Below the pieces are notes generated by a model, which was not told where the DNA came from, did not search any database, and was given only the letters and a program-made list of their open reading frames with translations. Positions 29,380-33,895 of a stretch of 33,895 bases of DNA are shown here, in pieces. The translations under genes and the position numbers were made by a program. This DNA is from Treponemataceae bacterium (lineage in GTDB: Bacteria > Spirochaetota > Spirochaetia > Treponematales > Treponemataceae): the NCBI GenBank assembly GCA_024680915.1, contig JAILBN010000009.1, forward strand, positions 1-33,895, written 5' to 3'. The stretch's first letter is position 1. Every line of letters starts with the position of its first letter.

Positions 29380-29409
29380 CAAAATTTATAGATAGACTTG
29401 GGGGTCTAC

Positions 29410-29889
29410 ATGGCTAGTGTTACGAATGCAGGGTTCTCTAAAGAACTTGAAGCATTTATTGACGAATGGAAGAATAAGCCAGGCAATCTTATAATGATCC
29501 TTCATAAGGTTCAGGAAGAGCAGGGCTACATTTCCAAAGAAGCTGCTGCAGCAGTAGCAGAACGGACAGGATCTCATCTTGCCCGCGTATATGGTGTTAT
29601 GACGTTCTATCATTTCTTCAAGACTCAGCGTCCTGGAAAAAACAAGATAAGCGTCTGTCTTGGTACCGCCTGTTATTTGAAAGGTGGTCAGGATCTTATT
29701 GATGAGGCCAGAAGTATTCTTGGGCTTACAGCAGATAAGATTTCTACAGATGATGGTCTTTTCTCAGTGGAGCCGGTCCGCTGTATCGGTTGTTGTGGTC
29801 TTGCGCCAGTTATGTCCGTTAACGGAGATGTTTACGGAAAACTTACTAAAGCGCAGATTTCTGGCATCCTTGATAAATACAGAGGCTAA
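29410..29889 (+). CDS. hydC: NAD-linked [FeFe]-hydrogenase subunit C (NuoE-like)
   Basis: A 159-residue NuoE-family protein. The ATG at 29410 follows GGGGGT; a TTG 12 bases upstream is less likely. The thioredoxin-like domain binds one [2Fe-2S] cluster with Cys83, Cys88, Cys125 and Cys129 (CLGTAC and CIGCC). The N-terminal helical part has GYISKEAAAAVAE and YGVMTFYHFF. In HydABC enzymes this subunit passes electrons between the flavin subunit HydB and HydA. It is the first gene of a five-gene operon. Confidence 0.92.
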   Translation: MASVTNAGFSKELEAFIDEWKNKPGNLIMILHKVQEEQGYISKEAAAAVAERTGSHLARVYGVMTFYHFFKTQRPGKNKISVCLGTACYLKGGQDLIDEARSILGLTADKISTDDGLFSVEPVRCIGCCGLAPVMSVNGDVYGKLTKAQISGILDKYRG

Positions 29890-29894
29890 GACTC

Positions 29895-30452
29895 ATGCAT
29901 TACACGCTTTGCGACATGGTAGCTGATATTACCCAGAACGGAATAGAAGCCGCTGCTGCGAAAGTTTGTGTAGATTTTGCTGAGACTGAAAAAAAACTTA
30001 CGGTGTATGTCCGTGACAACGGAAAAGGCATGAGTCCTGAGACCCTGAAAAAAATACAGGATCCCTTCTACACCGATGGAGTCAAGCATCCGAAAAGAAA
30101 AGTCGGGTTAGGAATTCCCTTCCTTATTCAGACGATTTCGGAAACAGGCGGTACATGGAATATCAATTCCGAGCTTGGAAAAGGTACCACTGTTTATATG
30201 CAGTTTGACCTTACGAATATTGATACGCCTCCGGTTGGAGACGTACCCGGGTTATTCCGGCAGATACTGTTGTTGCAAAACACAGTTCCCGGCTATGAGA
30301 TGGAAATCAACAGGAAAAAAGAGACAACTTCAGTTTCTCTTGATTATTCGATTTTACGCTCTGAGCTGGTAGACGCCCTCGGCGATTTAGAGAACGGAAA
30401 ATCCCTTGCTCTGCTTGGAGATTTTCTTTATAGCCAGGAAACCACGGATTAA
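29895..30452 (+). CDS. Histidine-kinase-like ATPase domain protein of the hydrogenase operon
   Basis: A 185-residue protein with a GHKL ATPase fold and no kinase dimerisation/phospho-His domain, no sensor and no membrane segment. The N box is DITQNGIEAAA near the start, the G1 box RDNGKGM, and the G2 region KVGLGIPFL followed by LGKGTTVYMQF. The last 60 residues are extra. It starts five bases after hydC. I recall similar stand-alone ATPases in hydrogenase operons of Thermotogae and clostridia, with no settled role. It might be an anti-sigma-like regulator or an assembly factor. Confidence 0.85.
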   Translation: MHYTLCDMVADITQNGIEAAAAKVCVDFAETEKKLTVYVRDNGKGMSPETLKKIQDPFYTDGVKHPKRKVGLGIPFLIQTISETGGTWNINSELGKGTTVYMQFDLTNIDTPPVGDVPGLFRQILLLQNTVPGYEMEINRKKETTSVSLDYSILRSELVDALGDLENGKSLALLGDFLYSQETTD

Positions 30453-30480
30453 CAATTTTTGCTATAAGGAGACCACATTT

Positions 30481-30873
30481 ATGGCTAAGATGTCCCTTGA
30501 AGAACTGCGGAAACTCCGCAATAACGTCAAAAGCGATCTTACAAGACGCGATACAGACGGAAAAAGCATTCAGATTATCGTTGGTATGGGTACATGCGGT
30601 ATAGCTGCCGGTGCCAAAGAAACTCTCGATGCTTTCATAAAGATCCTTGATGAGAAGAAGCTGTCAGACAATGCTATCATCCGTCAGACAGGATGCATGG
30701 GTATGTGTGCGAACGAGCCGACTGTTGAAGTTGTCGTTCCTGATATGCCGAAAGTTATTTACGGTAATGTAAAAGCAGACGTTGTTCAGTCTATTGTCAA
30801 TGACCACATCATCGGCAAGAAATTACTGGACAACCTTATCCTCGACCGCCCGTCGATTGATATAACAAAGTAA
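30481..30873 (+). CDS. [2Fe-2S] thioredoxin-like ferredoxin protein of the hydrogenase operon
   Basis: A 130-residue protein, ATG at 30481 with GGAG upstream; an open frame extends 75 bases further into the previous gene but lacks family features. The sequence VGMGTCGIAAGAKETLDAF and, later, TGCMGMCANEP are typical of the small thioredoxin-like [2Fe-2S] proteins encoded between the ATPase and hydB in these operons. Three Cys are visible in the expected cluster region, not the four seen in the N-terminal domain of HydB. The fourth ligand is not clear. It probably takes part in electron transfer in, or assembly of, the HydABC complex. Confidence 0.88.
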   Translation: MAKMSLEELRKLRNNVKSDLTRRDTDGKSIQIIVGMGTCGIAAGAKETLDAFIKILDEKKLSDNAIIRQTGCMGMCANEPTVEVVVPDMPKVIYGNVKADVVQSIVNDHIIGKKLLDNLILDRPSIDITK

Positions 30874-30888
30874 TTTCAGGAGAAAACA

Positions 30889-32700
30889 ATGGCATATACC
30901 CATTATATTCTTGTCTGCGGCGGAACAGGCTGCGAATCAAGTAATTCAGACCTTATATTCAAGAACCTGCTGGAGGAAGCTAAGAACTTCGGCGTAGCAG
31001 ATAAGGTTCAGATAGTAAAGACAGGTTGTTTCGGTTTCTGTGAGAAGGGACCGATTGTTAAGGTTCTTCCGGAAGATTCCTTCTATGTTGAAGTAAAACC
31101 GGAAGATGCGAAAGAAATCATCGCAGAACAGGTTGTAAAAGGTCGTGAGGTAAAGCGCCTTCTTTACAACAAGGAAAAGAAGAGCATGGATTCTGTAGAG
31201 GACATTCAGTTCTACCAGAAACAGCTCCGTATCGTTCTGCGTAACTGCGGTGTTATCAACCCTGAGAACATCGAAGAATACATAGCCCGCGATGGTTATC
31301 TGGCTCTCGAAAAAGCTCTTTTCGACATGAAGCCTGAAGAAATCATTGAGGAAATCAAAAAATCCGGACTCCGTGGCCGCGGTGGTGCAGGATTCCCCAC
31401 AGGTTTCAAGTGGGAAGCTGGTATGAAGGCTGTCGGCGATGAGAAATTCGTCGTTTGTAACGCTGACGAAGGTGACCCTGGAGCTTACATGGACCGCTCC
31501 ACAATCGAAGGTGACCCTCACTCAGTTCTTGAGGCAATGACAATATGCGGTAAAGCTATCGGAGCTCACAAAGGCTTCATCTACATCCGCGCAGAGTATC
31601 CTCTTGCAGTTGACCGTCTTAAGATTGCTATGGCTCAGTCCCGTGAGGCAGGTCTTCTTGGTAAAGACATCCTGGGTTCCGGATTCGATTTTGATATTGA
31701 GATTCGTCTTGGTGCAGGTGCTTTCGTATGTGGTGAGGAGACAGCTCTTCTGCGTTCTATCGAAGGAAAACGCGGTATGCCTACTCCTAAGCCTCCGTTC
31801 CCAGCCCAGTGCGGTCTTTGGAACAAGCCTACTGTAATCAACAATGTTGAGACATGGGCAAACATTCCTGTTATCCTTACAAAGGGTGCAGACTGGTTCA
31901 ACAAAATCGGTACAGATGATTCAAAGGGAACAAAGGTTTTTGCCCTTACAGGTAAAGTTCAGAACTCTGGTCTTGTTGAAGTTCCTATGGGAACAACACT
32001 TCGCGAAATCATCTTTGAGATTGGTGGCGGAATCAAGAACGGAAAGAAATTCAAGGGTGTTCAGACAGGTGGACCTTCCGGTGGTATCATCACAGAAGAA
32101 AACCTGGATACTCCTATAGACTTCGGTGCTCTTACCCGCCTCGGCTCAATGATGGGTTCTGGTGGTATGATCGTTATGGACGAAGATGACTGTGTTGTTG
32201 ACGTCGCTAAGTTCTACATGGAATTCTGTGTTGATGAATCTTGTGGTAAGTGTTCTCCATGTCGTATCGGAACACGTCAGATGTACACAATCCTTGATAA
32301 GATTGCTTCTGGAAACGGAGAGATGGCTGATCTTCAGAAACTCGAGGACATTGGACAGGCTATGAAGTCTTGCTCTCTTTGTGCTCTTGGACAGTCAGCT
32401 CCTAACCCGACCCTTTCTACAATCAAGAAGTTCCGCCAGGAATACATTGATCATATTGAAAGCAAGAAGTGTGCCGCTGGTAAGTGTAAGAAACTGATGC
32501 AGTTCATCATCGATGAGAATAAGTGTATCGGTTGTGGTCTTTGTGTTAAAAATTGTCCTGCAAATGCTATCGTCAATAATCCGAAGAACGAGATTAAGGA
32601 AGGCAGGAAGCTGGCATGGAAGACAATTGACCAGAGCAAGTGTGTTAAGTGCGGTGCATGTATGACTAACTGTAAGTTTAAAGCAATTTACAAGAATTAA
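30889..32700 (+). CDS. hydB: NAD-linked [FeFe]-hydrogenase flavin subunit B (NuoF-like)
   Basis: A 603-residue subunit that binds FMN and NAD(H). In order: an N-terminal [2Fe-2S] thioredoxin-like domain (Cys10, Cys15, Cys47, Cys51); the FMN/NADH 51-kDa domain with GRGGAGFPTG (163-172) and the GAGAFVCGEETALL, EGKRGMPTPKPP region (275-302); an SLBB domain; the [4Fe-4S] site Cys452, Cys455, Cys458 and Cys498; and a C-terminal 2x[4Fe-4S] ferredoxin domain (Cys546-556 and Cys585-595). This layout is that of HydB in trimeric, electron-bifurcating hydrogenases. AGGAG precedes the ATG. Codon use is strongly biased, suggesting high expression. Confidence 0.96.
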   Translation: MAYTHYILVCGGTGCESSNSDLIFKNLLEEAKNFGVADKVQIVKTGCFGFCEKGPIVKVLPEDSFYVEVKPEDAKEIIAEQVVKGREVKRLLYNKEKKSMDSVEDIQFYQKQLRIVLRNCGVINPENIEEYIARDGYLALEKALFDMKPEEIIEEIKKSGLRGRGGAGFPTGFKWEAGMKAVGDEKFVVCNADEGDPGAYMDRSTIEGDPHSVLEAMTICGKAIGAHKGFIYIRAEYPLAVDRLKIAMAQSREAGLLGKDILGSGFDFDIEIRLGAGAFVCGEETALLRSIEGKRGMPTPKPPFPAQCGLWNKPTVINNVETWANIPVILTKGADWFNKIGTDDSKGTKVFALTGKVQNSGLVEVPMGTTLREIIFEIGGGIKNGKKFKGVQTGGPSGGIITEENLDTPIDFGALTRLGSMMGSGGMIVMDEDDCVVDVAKFYMEFCVDESCGKCSPCRIGTRQMYTILDKIASGNGEMADLQKLEDIGQAMKSCSLCALGQSAPNPTLSTIKKFRQEYIDHIESKKCAAGKCKKLMQFIIDENKCIGCGLCVKNCPANAIVNNPKNEIKEGRKLAWKTIDQSKCVKCGACMTNCKFKAIYKN

Positions 32701-32713
32701 CGAGGTGCAGAGA

Positions 32714-33895
32714 ATGATTACTCTAACAATAAATGGAAAAGAAGTATCTGTAGAACCAGGTACCACCATTCTGCAGGCTGCACAGCAGATGAATATTAAG
32801 ATTCCTTCTCTGTGCTATAACAAAGACCTGCCGGCCTGGGCTTCATGCGGTATTTGCGTTATAAAGAACGTGGATCCGCGTACTGGTCGTGCTCGTATGG
32901 CACGTGCTTGCTGTACAGAATGTACGCCAGGCATGAACATCGTTACAAACGATCTTGACCTTACCAAGGCACGCCGTACAGTTCTTGAGCTGATTCTTTC
33001 AAATCACCCTGCAGACTGTCTGCAGTGTAACAGAAGCGGCCAGTGTGAGCTTCAGGACCTTGCTGCTGATTTCGGCCTCCGCCAGGCTCCTCGCTTCAAG
33101 AGAATCCTTAAGAACCAGCCAGTAGACGAATCATATGAAGAAATAGTTCTTGACCGCGACAAGTGTATTAACTGTGGTCGTTGTGTTGAGGCTTGTCAGA
33201 TTATGCAGAACGTATGGGCTCTTGAGTACACAGGACGCGGTGACAAAACAGTTATCGGACCAGTTGCTGGTGTAGATCTTGCACATAGCCCATGTATCCG
33301 CTGTGGTCAGTGCGCTGCTCACTGTCCTACAGGAGCTATCACAACCCACAATAAGCTTGAGGAAGTTTTCGAGAAGATCGCAGATCCAGAGCTTACTCCT
33401 GTTGTATCAATTGCTCCTTCTGTACGTGCCGCTATCGGCGAGGAATTCGGTCTTCCAGCCGGAACACTCTGCACAGGAAAGCTTTACACAGCTCTCCGTA
33501 TGCTTGGCTTCAAGTATATCTTCGATACCAACTTTGCAGCTGACCTCACCATCATGGAAGAGGGAACAGAGCTTGTTACCCGCCTTACAAAGGGCGGTGC
33601 ACTCCCGATGTTCACAAGCTGCTGCCCTGGTTGGGTAGACTATGCAGAGAAGAACTATCACGACTTCCTGCCTAACCTTTCATCAGCTAAGTCACCTCAG
33701 CAGATGCAAGGTGCTATCACCAAGACTTACTGGGCAGAGAAGGTCAACACAAAGGCTGACAAAATCTACCATGTTTCAATAATGCCATGTACAGCAAAGG
33801 CTTACGAGGCACGCCGCGATGAGCACATGAAATCATCCGGGGCACAGGACATAGACAAGGTTCTTACAACAAGAGAGCTTGCTGCTGTCCTTCGC
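32714..33895 (+). CDS. hydA: [FeFe]-hydrogenase catalytic subunit A (3' end beyond window)
   Basis: The ATG at 32714 has GAGGTG upstream and starts MITLTINGKEVSVEPG; 394 residues are visible and the frame is open at the window end. N-terminal [2Fe-2S] domain: Cys34, Cys45, Cys48 and Cys66 or 67. His-Cys3 [4Fe-4S] site: His98, Cys102, Cys105, Cys111 (HPADCLQCNRSGQCELQ). Two [4Fe-4S] motifs: Cys151-161 and Cys194-204. H-cluster motif L1 is TSCCPGW (301-307) and L2 begins MPCTAKAYE (357-365); the last two H-cluster cysteines lie past the end. It reduces protons with electrons from ferredoxin and, through HydB/C, NADH. It starts 14 bases after hydB. Confidence 0.97.
   Translation, partial: MITLTINGKEVSVEPGTTILQAAQQMNIKIPSLCYNKDLPAWASCGICVIKNVDPRTGRARMARACCTECTPGMNIVTNDLDLTKARRTVLELILSNHPADCLQCNRSGQCELQDLAADFGLRQAPRFKRILKNQPVDESYEEIVLDRDKCINCGRCVEACQIMQNVWALEYTGRGDKTVIGPVAGVDLAHSPCIRCGQCAAHCPTGAITTHNKLEEVFEKIADPELTPVVSIAPSVRAAIGEEFGLPAGTLCTGKLYTALRMLGFKYIFDTNFAADLTIMEEGTELVTRLTKGGALPMFTSCCPGWVDYAEKNYHDFLPNLSSAKSPQQMQGAITKTYWAEKVNTKADKIYHVSIMPCTAKAYEARRDEHMKSSGAQDIDKVLTTRELAAVLR

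Noticed and set aside
30946-31521. A 191-codon minus-strand open frame opposite hydB
   Set aside because: It is the reverse shadow of a highly codon-biased gene, with no promoter or start signal.

Overview
The window looks like a chromosomal segment from an anaerobic, sugar-fermenting host-associated spirochaete, most likely a Treponema of a gut or rumen type. This is inferred from the gene set, not from a marker gene. The clues are a trimeric NAD-linked [FeFe]-hydrogenase operon, a solute-binding protein whose leader ends in FAGGKKE, a ferredoxin-dependent arylpyruvate oxidoreductase next to phenylacetate-CoA ligase, moderate to low GC, and AT-rich intergenic regions with many consensus TTGACA/TATAAT promoters. 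No rRNA, tRNA, CRISPR array, transposase or prophage gene was seen.

Layout. (1) 1-7430 is an aromatic amino-acid block: the tail of indolepyruvate:ferredoxin oxidoreductase beta subunit, a hotdog thioesterase, a four-gene ECF transporter (S, A, A', T; minus strand), then prephenate dehydratase, DAHP synthase and phenylacetate-CoA ligase. Between the divergent transporter and pheA units lies an unannotated phenylalanine-rich leader peptide (3944-4036) followed by a strong terminator (4062-4098), which reads as a classical transcription attenuator. A repeated 18-bp dyad, GWTWCT-N6-AGWAWC, sits on the promoters of both the transporter and paaK. (2) 7431-9060 holds a small membrane protein and RmlB. 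(3) 9160-14620 is a LolCDE/MacB-like export system: ATPase (plus strand) and, convergently, two FtsX-type permeases, a LolA-like periplasmic protein and an outer-membrane barrel candidate. (4) 14790-15440 is a degenerate SDR-like protein. (5) 15500-25120 is an arabinan/arabino-oligosaccharide locus: two cytoplasmic GH51 enzymes with a small zinc-ribbon protein between them, a binding protein plus two permeases, a lipoprotein GH43 endo-arabinanase, and an ArsR-type regulator with a large C-terminal domain. (6) 25290-28400 holds a DUF362 iron-sulfur protein, a membrane-anchored alpha/beta hydrolase and MTA/SAH nucleosidase. (7) 28446-29177 is PlsC. (8) 29410 to the end is hydC, a kinase-like ATPase gene, a [2Fe-2S] protein, hydB and hydA; hydA is cut by the window end.

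How the genes fit together. Region 1 can make phenylalanine de novo (DAHP synthase, prephenate dehydratase) and can also activate arylacetates (PaaK) for reductive carboxylation to arylpyruvates (IOR). An ECF transporter, probably for an aromatic compound, completes the set. The arabinan locus cleaves polymer outside the cytoplasm, imports oligomers and finishes hydrolysis inside. The hydrogenase disposes of NADH and reduced ferredoxin from fermentation.

A second theme is translation start architecture. At least two genes, and probably four including the leader peptide, have a consensus promoter whose -10 box ends only 6-9 bases before the ATG and have no Shine-Dalgarno sequence, so they are likely leaderless transcripts.
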